Source: Marinibacterium sp050389775
GTDB taxonomy: Bacteria; Pseudomonadota; Alphaproteobacteria; Rhodobacterales; Rhodobacteraceae
Direction: 5' to 3'
Length of the DNA: 64,000 bases
Assembly: GCF_050389775.1 (NCBI RefSeq)
Contig: NZ_CP177144.1
Span: 1,922,001-1,986,000, forward strand
The notes below the pieces were generated by a model that made no database searches, was not told where the DNA came from, and saw nothing but the letters and a program-made list of their open reading frames with translations. Positions 1 to 7,933 of this stretch are shown one piece after another. Numbering within the stretch: the first letter of the stretch is position 1; each line of letters starts with the position of its first letter. The position numbers and the translations under genes were made by a program.

Positions 1-473
1 TTGCCGGTGCTTTCGATCTTGGACACCACGTTGGGCATGTCCCAGGGCGCGAGGAACTGGCCTTTCTTGACATTGACCACCGCGCCGGTCTCGCCGGCGG
101 CGATCAGCAGGTCGGTCTGGCGGCACAGAAAGGCCGGGATCTGCAGGATGTCGGCCACCTCGGCCACGGGGGCACATTGGTCGGGGCCGTGGATGTCGGT
201 CAGGACGGGCACACCGATGGCGTCCTTGACGCCCTGCAGCACCTTCAGCCCCTCGTCCATGCCCAGGCCGCGCCGGCCGGTCAGCGAGGTGCGGTTGGCC
301 TTGTCGTAGCTGGCCTTGAAGACATATTGCGCGCCGGCGGCGGCACAGGCTTCCTTCATCGCGCCGGCGATCATCTGGGCATGGTCGGCGCTTTCCAGCT
401 GGCAGGGGCCGGCGATCAGGGTGAGGGGCAGGTCGTTGCCGATGGTCAGATCGGCGAGAGAGACATGTGTCAT
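1..473 (-). CDS. kdsA: 3-deoxy-8-phosphooctulonate synthase KdsA, 3' end outside window
   Basis: KdsA condenses phosphoenolpyruvate with arabinose 5-phosphate to give Kdo 8-phosphate, the precursor of Kdo in LPS and in the linker of some capsules; it is cytoplasmic. About 157 N-terminal residues are visible of roughly 275-280 usual for the family. They carry AGPCQLES (about 21-28), KASYDKANRTS (about 53-63) and DIHGPDQC (about 93-100), all hallmarks of the class I DAHP/KDO8P synthase barrel. The start ATG at 473 gives MTHVSL; a second ATG lies three codons further in. The gene runs off the left edge. It follows the capsule export genes on the same strand after a 430-base repeat-filled gap, which fits a role in Kdo-containing surface polysaccharide. 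Confidence 0.93.
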   Translation of the reverse strand, partial: MTHVSLADLTIGNDLPLTLIAGPCQLESADHAQMIAGAMKEACAAAGAQYVFKASYDKANRTSLTGRRGLGMDEGLKVLQGVKDAIGVPVLTDIHGPDQCAPVAEVADILQIPAFLCRQTDLLIAAGETGAVVNVKKGQFLAPWDMPNVVSKIESTG

Positions 474-903
474 GGGCTACCGGGCGTTGGTCTGACGGGT
501 GGCGCCCGGCCGGGGCCGGTCGCGCCGTCTTGTTGGCACAGTCGGGCGCGCGGGTCAAAACCCGCGCGCCCGGGGCGGTGGCGCCTTTCCGCCCGGTCGG
601 GGCGGAAAGGCAGGTTCGGGTCGGGTTGCGCGGGATCGGTTCGCTTGCGCCGTTACTTGGGATCCGGCCGGGCGGGTTACCGCGCGGGATCGGGTCGTGC
701 AGGTGGTCATTCGGGATCGGGTCGCGAAGGTCGTCTCCGGGTATCGAGTCGCGTTTGCGGTAACCCGGGCTGCGCTGGCGGTCACCCGAGTTGCGCCGGC
801 GGTCAGCCGGCATCCGGCCGGGCGGCGTGTCTTCCGCGGTCGCACCGCGCCGACGGTGACCCGGGTGCCGGCCGCGGAGGCCGTCACCCGGGCTACGCTG
901 GTG
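474..903 (-). repeat. Degenerate tandem repeats between kpsE and kdsA
   Basis: A 430-base gap without a convincing gene. Reading the minus strand away from kpsE, imperfect units of about 21-30 bases follow each other, with recurring cores such as GACCGCC, GCGCA, CCCGGGT and, further on, GACCCGATCCCG. Around 760-822 three units keep an exact 21-base spacing. The first unit resembles the last 33 bases of kpsE coding sequence. The reading frame that continues kpsE past its TGA contains no further stop across the gap and would give an Arg/Asp/Pro/Gly-rich tail. No terminator or promoter was recognised here. Confidence 0.65.
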
Positions 904-2724
904 TCACGAGGTGACCTGTTCGCGCAGGATCGAGGCCGTCAGCGAGATCATCAGGTAAACACCCGAGAAGATCAGGAAGGCCAGGATCGTGTCCTCGAAC
1001 GACCGCGGATAGCTGGGCGATTGCGAGGGCACGGGCAGCACCGAGGTGGTCAGGTAACGCACCTGGCGGTTGGCCTCCATCCGGGTCTGTTCGACCTGTT
1101 GCAGGGCCGATTGCAGCAGCAGGTCGCGCGTGGCCAGGTCGGCCTGGGCCATCTGGATGCGCGCGGTCAGCTGGGCCAGCGAATTCTCGCCCTTCGAGGC
1201 ATCGGTCATCTTGGTGTTCAGCTCGTCCAGCAGGTTCTGCAACCGCCGGATATCGCCGCGCGCGCCTTCGACCCGGGCCTGGTTGGGCCGGGCATTGTCG
1301 GTCAGGGCGGCCAGGTCCAGCTGGCGCTCCTGCAACTGCACCTCGACATTGGAAATCTGCGCCCGCAGCGAGCTGATCACGCCCTCGGGGTCGAGCAGGG
1401 CGCCTTCCTGTTGCAGCCGGACCAGGTGTTCCTGGGCCGCCCGGCGGTCGTCCTGGCTTTTCTCGAAGCTCTGCAGCGCGTCGCGCATTTGGTCTTCGCG
1501 CTTCTTCTCCGAGAGGTTGTTGACCCGTTCCTCGGCATAGGTGATCAGCTTGCGCGCGAATTCGGCGCTGATCTCGGGATCGGCGGCCGAGATTTCCATG
1601 CGGATGACGCCTTCGGTCGGGTCATAGCCGATCTTCACCCGCTTCTTGTAGACCTTGTAGGCCTGTTCGTTGTCGGCATCGGGGGCCAGCCGCTGGATCG
1701 GGTCTATCCAATCCTGTTCGAAATGCGCCTTGAAGCCCACGTCGCGGTCCAGGCGCAGCATGGCATCCTTGGATTCCAGGTAGGATTGCACCGCGATGGC
1801 ATCCTGGTTGGTGGCAAACTGGGTGCCGGCCAGCAGCCCGCCGATCCCGCCGCCGCCGGTGTTGTCGGCCTGCAGGATGAGGAATTCGGCCTTGGTCGAA
1901 TACATTGGCGTGGCCGCGACATAGAAATACCAGCCCGCCAGGAAGGTCGGCAGGAAGACAAAGAACGACAGCCGGGCCAGCAGCAGCAGCATCTTGCGCC
2001 GGCGGCGCAGCATGATGTCGCGCTGGATGCCGGCAATCTCGCGGTTGCGCCGTTCGGCCGGGCTGAGATCGGTCGAAGGCAGGGTTTCGCGCGCTGTCTC
2101 GGGCAGGGTCTGGGGCAGCTTGGCGATTGGGTGGCGGTTGGATGTGTCCCCGCCCGCCGGGGGATCGCCCGCGCCGCCCTGGGCCGCACTACCACTGTCG
2201 CGTGAGCGGGGCACGACCAGTTCCAGCATGTTCGAATGGCGGAACGGGTCGATGCCGGCCTTGCGCAGCTGGAACACCGCGTCGAAATCCGAGGTCACGT
2301 CAAGATTGTGCTTTTCCGCCACGCGCCGGGCCATGCGCAGCTGGCGGCTGGTCAGCCCTTCGCGGCGGATGGCCTCGATGCCGTCCTCGCCGGCCACCTC
2401 GTCGGGGGGCGAGACCTGGCCGCTGCGCGCGACGGGCTCTTCGGCGCCGGGCGCGGTGCTGGCCGGGCGCGTGGGGCGCGACGGGGTTGATGGCCCGGTA
2501 CCCCGGGTCACGCCGGGCCCGGCGCCCAGGCGGATCGGTGTGTCGCCATCGGCCATGTCGCGCGGCGCCGGCCGTTCGCGCGGCGCCGTGTCGGCGCCGG
2601 TGCGGGGCGGCATCGTGTCCTCGTCGTCATCGGGCATGGCGGCGGTGGCGGCGGCCGAACGGATCAGCGTGCCGGCTCCGCCGCGCTTGATGCGAAACTT
2701 TCTAGCCTTTGGTTTCATAGTCAT
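904..2724 (-). CDS. kpsE: Capsule polysaccharide export inner-membrane protein (KpsE/Wzz family)
   Basis: Polysaccharide co-polymerase type component of an ABC-dependent capsule exporter, linking the inner-membrane ABC transporter to the outer-membrane channel. The 606 residues contain a long Pro/Ala/Arg-rich cytoplasmic N-terminus (about 1-240), a first membrane segment (about 245-268), a periplasmic coiled-coil region rich in Gln, Glu and Arg (about 385-550) and a C-terminal membrane segment (about 577-597). The N-terminal extension is long for KpsE. The start ATG at 2724 (MTMKPK) lies within the last codons of the ATPase gene, so the two are translationally coupled; 2718 is an alternative start. 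No kpsM permease gene adjoins the pair. The family call is firm; the substrate is unknown. Confidence 0.88.
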   Translation of the reverse strand: MTMKPKARKFRIKRGGAGTLIRSAAATAAMPDDDEDTMPPRTGADTAPRERPAPRDMADGDTPIRLGAGPGVTRGTGPSTPSRPTRPASTAPGAEEPVARSGQVSPPDEVAGEDGIEAIRREGLTSRQLRMARRVAEKHNLDVTSDFDAVFQLRKAGIDPFRHSNMLELVVPRSRDSGSAAQGGAGDPPAGGDTSNRHPIAKLPQTLPETARETLPSTDLSPAERRNREIAGIQRDIMLRRRRKMLLLLARLSFFVFLPTFLAGWYFYVAATPMYSTKAEFLILQADNTGGGGIGGLLAGTQFATNQDAIAVQSYLESKDAMLRLDRDVGFKAHFEQDWIDPIQRLAPDADNEQAYKVYKKRVKIGYDPTEGVIRMEISAADPEISAEFARKLITYAEERVNNLSEKKREDQMRDALQSFEKSQDDRRAAQEHLVRLQQEGALLDPEGVISSLRAQISNVEVQLQERQLDLAALTDNARPNQARVEGARGDIRRLQNLLDELNTKMTDASKGENSLAQLTARIQMAQADLATRDLLLQSALQQVEQTRMEANRQVRYLTTSVLPVPSQSPSYPRSFEDTILAFLIFSGVYLMISLTASILREQVTS

Positions 2725-3361
2725 AGAGCTGTTTCGCTTCTTCCAGAGTGTCGAACATGTAGAGCTGCCCGGCCGACAGGACGGCCGCCTGGCGGGCAAA
2801 CTTTTCCAACGTCTTGGGGTCGTGGCTGACGATGATGATCGTCGTCGAATTCAGCCGTTCCTCGATGATCGAACCGGCCTTGCGGTTGAATTCCACATCC
2901 GTCGTGGCCGGCATGCCCTCGTCGATGAGGTAGATGTCGAAATCCAGCGCCAGCATCAGCGCAAAGGAGAATCGCGCCCGCATGCCCGAGGAATAGGTGC
3001 CCACCGGCTGGTCGAAATATTCGCCCAGCCCGCAGACCCAGCGGCAATAGGCCTCGACGTAATCGGGGTCCAGCCCGTAGAGCCGGGCGATGTAGCGGGC
3101 GTTTTCCATGGCCGACACCCGGCTGACCAGCCCGCCCATGAAGCCCAGCGGGAACGAGATGTTGCACGAGCGGATGATCTCGCCCTCGTCGGGTTTTTCC
3201 AGCCCGCACATCATGTTGATCAACGTCGTCTTGCCGGTGCCATTGGGCGCCAGCACACCGAGCGACTTGCCCAGTTCGACATTGAAAGACACCTTGTCCA
3301 GGATCACCTTGCGCTGCGATCCGGTCCAGAAGGATTTGCTGACGTTCTTGAATTCCAGCAT
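2702..3361 (-). CDS. kpsT: Capsule polysaccharide ABC transporter ATP-binding protein
   Basis: ATPase of an ABC-2 type polysaccharide exporter, 219 residues, the normal KpsT size. Walker A is APNGTGKTT (38-46), the signature is YSSGMRAR (123-130), Walker B is DIYLIDE (142-148) and the switch histidine is His180. The start ATG at 3361 gives MLEFKNVSKSFW, a standard KpsT beginning; the frame stays open upstream but with no family resemblance. The stop TAG overlaps the start of kpsE. It should act with a KpsM-type permease, which is not in this window. Upstream lies an AT-rich stretch (about 3478-3555) separating it from the divergent glycosylase-family gene. Confidence 0.93.
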   Translation of the reverse strand: MLEFKNVSKSFWTGSQRKVILDKVSFNVELGKSLGVLAPNGTGKTTLINMMCGLEKPDEGEIIRSCNISFPLGFMGGLVSRVSAMENARYIARLYGLDPDYVEAYCRWVCGLGEYFDQPVGTYSSGMRARFSFALMLALDFDIYLIDEGMPATTDVEFNRKAGSIIEERLNSTTIIIVSHDPKTLEKFARQAAVLSAGQLYMFDTLEEAKQLYDYETKG

Positions 3362-3477
3362 GTCCGTTCCGGGCTTCTGCCCGGCCTTCGGCGGTTTCGG
3401 TCTGGCCCTTGGCCTGCTCATCGGGCCCGCCCGGCGACGCACCGGTCTGGCGCGTCCACGGCGCGGGGCACGTTCCG

Positions 3478-3560
3478 TTTTTATGTCAAATAGATATATA
3501 GGTCGTTTACGCCCGGAAATAGGGGGAATCTGGTGCATTGCGTGGTTTTTAAGGGTCAGG
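3478..3560. promoter_or_regulatory. AT-rich divergent intergenic segment
   Basis: Between kpsT (minus) and the glycosylase-family gene (plus) a locally AT-rich stretch contrasts with the surrounding high GC. It includes TTGACA on the minus strand (within 3483-3492), ATATATAG near 3494 and TTTTTAAG near 3546. A clean -35/-10 pair with proper spacing could not be assigned, so this is only a likely promoter zone for the divergent genes. Confidence 0.4.
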
Positions 3561-3641
3561 AATGTGGCGCGCCCGGGCCGGTCCCGGGGGTGGGGCAGGG
3601 CGATGGGGCCTGATCGCCAAGCCTTTGATGGCGCCGGGGAA

Positions 3642-4253
3642 ATGCCGTCTGCGAGCGGGCCGGAAACGGCCGGAGAGCTGGCTGGGCGCATTCGGGCCTG
3701 CCGGCTCTGCGCCGATCGCTTCGCGGCCACCCGGACGGCCCATGCCCCGCGCCCGGTGGCCTGGTTCCGGCCCGGCGCGCGGCTGCTGATCGCCGGCCAG
3801 GCGCCCGGTGCGCGGGTCCATGCCTCGGGCCGGCCCTTCACCGATCCCTCGGGCGACCGGCTGCGCGACTGGCTGGGGCTGGATGACGCCACCTTCTACG
3901 ACCGCGACCGGGTGGCCATCGTGCCCATGGCTTTCTGCTTTCCGGGCTACGATGCGCGCAAGGCCGACCTGCCGCCACCGCCGCTCTGCGCGGCGACCTG
4001 GCATGGCCAGGTCATGCAGGCCCTGCCCGGGGTTCGCCTGAAAGTCCTGGTGGGCGCCCATGCCATCCGCTGGCATCTTGGCGCCAAGGCTCCGCTGACC
4101 GGGGTGGTGAAGGGCTGGCGCGACCATTGGCCGGACGTCATGCCCTTGCCCCATCCGTCCTGGCGCAATACCGCGTGGCTCAAACGCAATCCCTGGTTCG
4201 GGGACGAGGTCCTGCCCGTCCTGCGCGCCCGGGTCAGAGAGGTTCTTTCATGA
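3642..4253 (+). CDS. Uracil-DNA glycosylase family protein
   Basis: Member of the uracil-DNA glycosylase superfamily (Pfam UDG fold), probably acting in base-excision repair or as a relative with a modified role. The 203 residues include a CRLC pair near the N-terminus, motif A GQAPGARVH followed by TDPSGDRLRDWLG, a conserved IVPMAFCFPG stretch, and a motif B-like LPHPSWRN followed by WLKRNPWF near the C-terminus. Only two closely spaced cysteines are obvious at the N-terminus, so a complete four-cysteine iron-sulfur ligand set as in families 4 and 5 is not evident. An upstream in-frame ATG at 3603 would add 13 residues; 3642 was preferred because GGGGAA immediately precedes it. The stop overlaps the next start (ATGA at 4250-4253). 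Confidence 0.8.
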   Translation: MPSASGPETAGELAGRIRACRLCADRFAATRTAHAPRPVAWFRPGARLLIAGQAPGARVHASGRPFTDPSGDRLRDWLGLDDATFYDRDRVAIVPMAFCFPGYDARKADLPPPPLCAATWHGQVMQALPGVRLKVLVGAHAIRWHLGAKAPLTGVVKGWRDHWPDVMPLPHPSWRNTAWLKRNPWFGDEVLPVLRARVREVLS

Positions 4254-5041
4254 CTGACCGCACAGCGCTCGACGATGCCCATGCCGCGATGGATGCCGCG
4301 CCCCGGGACGATGCCGCCCGCCTGCGCTTCTTTGAACGGCTGGCCGACAGCGAGCTGTTCCTGATGCTGGAAGCCGAGGCCGAGGGCGAGACCATTCGCC
4401 CCGAGATCTTTGCCGTGGCCGACGGGCAATTCGTGCTGGCCTTCGACCGCGAGGACCGCCTGGCCCGTTTTGCCGGCCGTCCCGCGCCCTATGCCGCGCT
4501 GTCGGGCCGGGCGATTGCCATGATGCTGACCGGCCAGGGCATCGGCCTGGCCGTCAACCCCGAGGTCGCGCCGTCGTCGATCCTGGTGCCGGCCGAGGCC
4601 GTCGACTGGCTCTGCGCCACCCTGGGCGAAGGCCCCGACGAGGTCGAACACCGCATCACCGAGCTTCTGCCTCCGGGCGGCGTGCCCGAGCGCCTGCTGA
4701 CCGCGCTGGATGCCAAGCTGGCCACGGCCGCCGGCCTGGCCGCCTCGGCCTATCTCGTCGAAGCGGCCTATGGCGAGGGCGGGCGGGGCCATGTGCTGGG
4801 CATCATCGACGCCCGGCCCGGGGCCGAACCGGCGCTGGCACGGGCGGTGAACGAGGCGCTGACCTTCTCGGGCATCGAGGCCGGAGCGCTCGACGTGGCC
4901 TTCTTTGCGGCCTCCGACCAGATGGCCGCCCGGCTGGCCCGGGTCGGCCTGCGCTTTGATCTGCCGCAGCCCGAGACCCGCGCCGAGGTCGTCCGCCCGG
5001 CGCCCGGCTCGGACCCCGACAAGCCGCCCATCCTGCGCTGA
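4250..5041 (+). CDS. SseB family protein
   Basis: A 263-residue cytoplasmic protein with the SseB N-terminal domain pattern: an acidic helix-rich start, then LFLMLEAEAEGETIRPEIF, FVLAFDREDRLARF, YAALSGRAIAMML, and GIGLAVNPEVAPSSILVPAEAVDWL. The family is widespread in Rhodobacterales and its biochemical role is unknown; the name comes from the enterobacterial sseB locus. The start is fixed by the ATGA overlap with the upstream glycosylase-family gene, implying translational coupling. The frame after the stop continues open through the 261-base gap into the following methyltransferase, which has its own strong ribosome-binding site. Confidence 0.75.
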   Translation: MTDRTALDDAHAAMDAAPRDDAARLRFFERLADSELFLMLEAEAEGETIRPEIFAVADGQFVLAFDREDRLARFAGRPAPYAALSGRAIAMMLTGQGIGLAVNPEVAPSSILVPAEAVDWLCATLGEGPDEVEHRITELLPPGGVPERLLTALDAKLATAAGLAASAYLVEAAYGEGGRGHVLGIIDARPGAEPALARAVNEALTFSGIEAGALDVAFFAASDQMAARLARVGLRFDLPQPETRAEVVRPAPGSDPDKPPILR

Positions 5042-5302
5042 CCTGTGCCGGGGCGTGATCTCGGCCCGCGCTCCGGTTCCCCCGCGAGCCATGGCCCCCC
5101 GCAAGCTGAAGCACTCCGCGACCGGGGCCCCTGTGCGATCCGTGGCCCCCGATCCGGCGCGCCGCGCTTGCCGTGTGGCGCGTCCTGGGCTTTGATCGAC
5201 CCGACAAGCGGCGGGCACGCGGCCCACATGGGGACGACGCGTGGCCGCTACGGGGCCGGGACAGCACCGGCCCGGCCCGGGGCCAGAGGGGGGGGAGACC
5301 AG

Positions 5303-6040
5303 ATGACCGAGATCACCGAGGATTGGGCCGCGGCCTTTACCCTGCCCGAGCCGGGCAACATGATGGAAAACCACGCCAACCGCGAACAGGTCTTCATCCG
5401 TCAGGGCACGCGCATGGCCGCGACAATCCGCACCTGCATCGAGACATATACCGGCCGGCCGATCACCGATCAGCGCATCCTGGATTTCGGCTGTGGCGTC
5501 GGCCGGGTGGCCATGCCGCTCTACCATTACTTCCGCAAGCCCGATGTCTGCGTCGATGTCGATGCCGCGGCCATCCGCTACCTGCGCCCCCAGATCCCCG
5601 ATGCAGCCTGCCGGGTCACCCGGTTCGACCCGCCGCTGCCGTTCCGCGACCGGGCCTTTGACGCGGTCTTCTCGGTGTCGATCTGGACTCATCTGAATGC
5701 CGACAGCGCCGAGGCTTGGCTGGCCGAGATCCGGCGCATCCTGAAACCGGGCGGATATGCCTTCCTGACCACGTCCAGCTACACGATGCTGCAGATCCGC
5801 CGGTCCAACATGGTCACCGCCGCGCTCGGCTGGGCCGAGGTCAGCGACGAGATGCTGCGCGAGACGGGCTTTGTCTTCATCGAGACGCCCTCCACCCGGG
5901 GCACCGGCACCTATGGGCTGGCCTCGCATGATCCGGCCTATATCCGCCGCGAATGGTCCCGCCACATGGAAGTCGTCGACATCCTGCCCGGCGCGATCCT
6001 GGGCGGGCAGGACATGAACGTGCTGCGCAAGGGCGACTAG
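5303..6040 (+). CDS. Class I SAM-dependent methyltransferase
   Basis: A 245-residue Rossmann-fold methyltransferase. Motif I is ILDFGCGVGRVAMPL, followed by an acidic VCVDVDAAAIRYL at the end of strand 2. Then come FDAVFSVSIWTHL (motif IV region) and EIRRILKPGGYAFLTT (motif VI region). The substrate cannot be predicted. The start ATG at 5303 follows a very G-rich ribosome-binding stretch (GGGGGGGAGACCAG). The 261 bases upstream (5042-5302) hold only loosely repetitive GC-rich sequence and no gene I can support. The gene is followed by a 31-base tandem array that begins around its own stop codon. Confidence 0.85.
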   Translation: MTEITEDWAAAFTLPEPGNMMENHANREQVFIRQGTRMAATIRTCIETYTGRPITDQRILDFGCGVGRVAMPLYHYFRKPDVCVDVDAAAIRYLRPQIPDAACRVTRFDPPLPFRDRAFDAVFSVSIWTHLNADSAEAWLAEIRRILKPGGYAFLTTSSYTMLQIRRSNMVTAALGWAEVSDEMLRETGFVFIETPSTRGTGTYGLASHDPAYIRREWSRHMEVVDILPGAILGGQDMNVLRKGD

Positions 6041-6346
6041 GGTTCGGCAGGAGCAGGCGCCGGCGGGTCAGGGGTTCGGGGCGGCGGGGGACCGGTGCAG
6101 CCAAGGGGCGGCGCGACTGGGGACCGGTGCAGCCAGGGGGCGGCGCGACTTGGGTTCGGCGCTGCTAGGAACCGGCGTGACTGGGGGCTGATGCTGCGGA
6201 GGACCGGTGCGACTTTGGTCCGGGACAACTCGCGGCCGGGACGACTGGGGACCGGCGCGATTGGCGGAAGGGCGTGGCGTCGGGGCCGCCCCCGGGGGCG
6301 GCCTGCGAAGGGCCTGCCCGCGATCCGGGCGGATGTCCTGTAACAT
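6038..6346 (+). repeat. About 31-nt degenerate tandem array after the methyltransferase gene
   Basis: Starting at the methyltransferase stop, about six units of 30-34 bases follow: 6087-6118, 6119-6151, 6152-6182, 6183-6216, 6217-6246 and 6247 onwards. The first two are nearly identical (core GGGGACCGGTGCAGCCA, then GGCGGCGCGACT). Unit three contains ACTTGGGTTCGGC, which resembles the gene end GACTAGGGTTCGGC. The frame continuing the methyltransferase past its TAG is open to a TAA at 6341-6343, about 100 codons. The remaining bases to 6485 hold the leader of the YHS gene with GGAGG just upstream of its start. Confidence 0.75.
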
Positions 6347-6485
6347 ATCCCCGCCGATCCATCACGCCGGCTGAGCCTGTCTCACCAACGCGCGAGGCGG
6401 GCTTCGCAGCGGCGCCGACATGTCACAGATTGCCCGCAGGCCGGGCGCTTGCCCGGCTCCGTGAGCACACCTGGAGGATCTTCCC

Positions 6486-7025
6486 ATGTTCCGCACCACC
6501 CCTCGCAAGCTGCTGTCGGCGGCGGCCGTCGCCGCAGCCTTCGCCCTGCCGGCGCTGCCCGCCCTGGCCGGTGAGCAATTCGTCGACACCACGGGCTTTG
6601 CCGTGTCGGGCTACGATGTCGTGGCCTATTTCGACCTCGAACAATCGCCCGTCGGCACGGCCCAGCCCGCCCCGGTCCCGGGCAAGGCCGCGATCACGGC
6701 CGACTACAACGGCGCGACCTTTGCCTTCTCGACGGAGGAAAACCGCGACAAGTTCCTGGCCGACCCCGCGCATTACGCCCCGCAATACGACGGCCATTGC
6801 GCCTATGGCGTGTCCAAGGGCGGCAAGGTGCCGGGCAACCCATTCCTGTGGCGGATCGTCGACGACAAGCTCTACCTCAACATCACGCCCGTCGTCGTGG
6901 GGTTCTGGGAAGAAGACATCCCCGGCAATCTCGACCTGGCCGCGGACAATTGGGTGTCGATCGAGCCGCAGGCCGCCTCGACCAACCCGATCCCGAAATT
7001 CACCTCGCAGGCCCCGCTGAACTGA
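6486..7025 (+). CDS. Exported YHS domain-containing protein
   Basis: A 179-residue secreted protein. Residues 1-28 form a typical Sec signal peptide (RTTPRK, then an Ala/Leu-rich core ending ALAGE). The mature part has the YHS pattern: GYDVVAYF near the start, then DYNGATFAFSTEENRDKFLADPAHYAPQYDGHCAYGVSKG. YHS domains are thought to bind metal; this subfamily is common in marine alphaproteobacteria and has no proven function. The start is supported by GGAGGATCTTCCC ahead of ATG 6486. A strong terminator lies about 60 bases downstream. Confidence 0.85.
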   Translation: MFRTTPRKLLSAAAVAAAFALPALPALAGEQFVDTTGFAVSGYDVVAYFDLEQSPVGTAQPAPVPGKAAITADYNGATFAFSTEENRDKFLADPAHYAPQYDGHCAYGVSKGGKVPGNPFLWRIVDDKLYLNITPVVVGFWEEDIPGNLDLAADNWVSIEPQAASTNPIPKFTSQAPLN

Positions 7026-7053
7026 GCCCGGCCCTGGGGATCGACATGATGCC

Positions 7054-7122
7054 GCCCGGCCCCCGCGCAGGGGCCGGGCACCAGAACGCCCGGCAGGGGA
7101 TCTGCCGGGCGTTTGGTTTTTC
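7054..7122 (+). terminator. Two successive hairpins, the second a rho-independent terminator
   Basis: The first hairpin pairs GCCCGGCCCC (7054-7063) with GGGGCCGGGC (7070-7079). The second pairs CGCCCGGCAG (7087-7096) with CTGCCGGGCG (7102-7111) and is followed by TTTGGTTTTT. It terminates the YHS gene and lies downstream of gcrA, which converges from the other strand. Confidence 0.85.
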
Positions 7123-7162
7123 GTCGCGTCTTGTTGTGCCTGGTGCCCTGCGCGGGCCGGGC

Positions 7163-7762
7163 TCAGCGGCGGCGGTCGCGCCGGGCGCTCATCGGCTGGA
7201 AGGCCACACCGACATGGGCCTCGCAATAGGGCTTGCCGGCCTGGGCGGGCAGGCCGCAGAACCAGAAATCATCGGTGGCCGGGTCGCCCACGGGCCATTT
7301 GCAGGTCCGCTCGGTCAGCTCCATCAGGGTGAGCTTCTTGGATTTCTTCTCGACCTCGGACACCTTGGCCAGGGCCTCGGGGCTGATCTCGTTGGCCGAG
7401 GGCTGCGGGGGCAGCGGCTGGCCGGCGGGAATGATCTGCTTGCGCGCAGGGATGCGGGTCTCGGTCTCTTCGGCCGGCGCGGCGGCGGTTTCCGGCTCGG
7501 CCGCCGGCTCGCTGCGCGGGGCCGGCTTGGCCTTGGCCTCGGGCCGGGGCGCGGCCTTGGGCTTGGCCTCGGCCTTGGGGGCCGGGCTGGCCGCCGGTGC
7601 GGGTCCTGCCCCCGAGGTGCGGTTCGACAGGCCCAGCCGGTGCACCTTGCCGATCACGGCATTGCGCGTCACACCGCCAAGCTCCTTGGCGATCTGGCTG
7701 GCCGACTGGCCTTCGCTCCACATCTTCTTCAGCAGTTCAACCCGTTCGTCAGTCCACGACAT
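7163..7762 (-). CDS. gcrA: Cell cycle regulator GcrA
   Basis: GcrA is an alphaproteobacterial transcription factor that works with RNA polymerase sigma70 at promoters carrying CcrM-methylated GANTC sites. The 199 residues begin MSWTDERVELLKKMWSEG and contain the helix-turn-helix SASQIAKELGGVTRNAVIGK (about 19-38). A Lys/Pro/Ala/Glu-rich low-complexity linker (about 50-105) follows, and then the conserved C-terminal part with RTCKWPVGDP, WFCGLP and YCEAHVGVAFQP. The start ATG at 7762 is the family start. It is divergent from the ABC permease gene, with 171 bases between. Confidence 0.95.
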   Translation of the reverse strand: MSWTDERVELLKKMWSEGQSASQIAKELGGVTRNAVIGKVHRLGLSNRTSGAGPAPAASPAPKAEAKPKAAPRPEAKAKPAPRSEPAAEPETAAAPAEETETRIPARKQIIPAGQPLPPQPSANEISPEALAKVSEVEKKSKKLTLMELTERTCKWPVGDPATDDFWFCGLPAQAGKPYCEAHVGVAFQPMSARRDRRR

Positions 7763-7933
7763 TCGCGACCCTTCCCAAAAAAAGCGGGCCGCACCCGGCG
7801 GCCGCACTCGACATCTCCAGCAGACCCCTATTTTAGTCGGCGCCGGCGGAGTTACAAGGCGCTGCCACAGAAGACGACGTCGGGACCATGGCCGCGTGGC
7901 GGCCAGGACGACAGAAGACAGGAGCGGGATCGG

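Noticed and set aside
5042..5302. Possible tandem array between the SseB-like and methyltransferase genes
   Set aside because: Only loose GCGA-CC and GGCCCCC recurrences; no stable period could be defined.
5045..5302. Extended N-terminus of the methyltransferase using an upstream GTG
   Set aside because: The strong ribosome-binding site directly before ATG 5303 and the lack of family resemblance upstream favour the shorter form.
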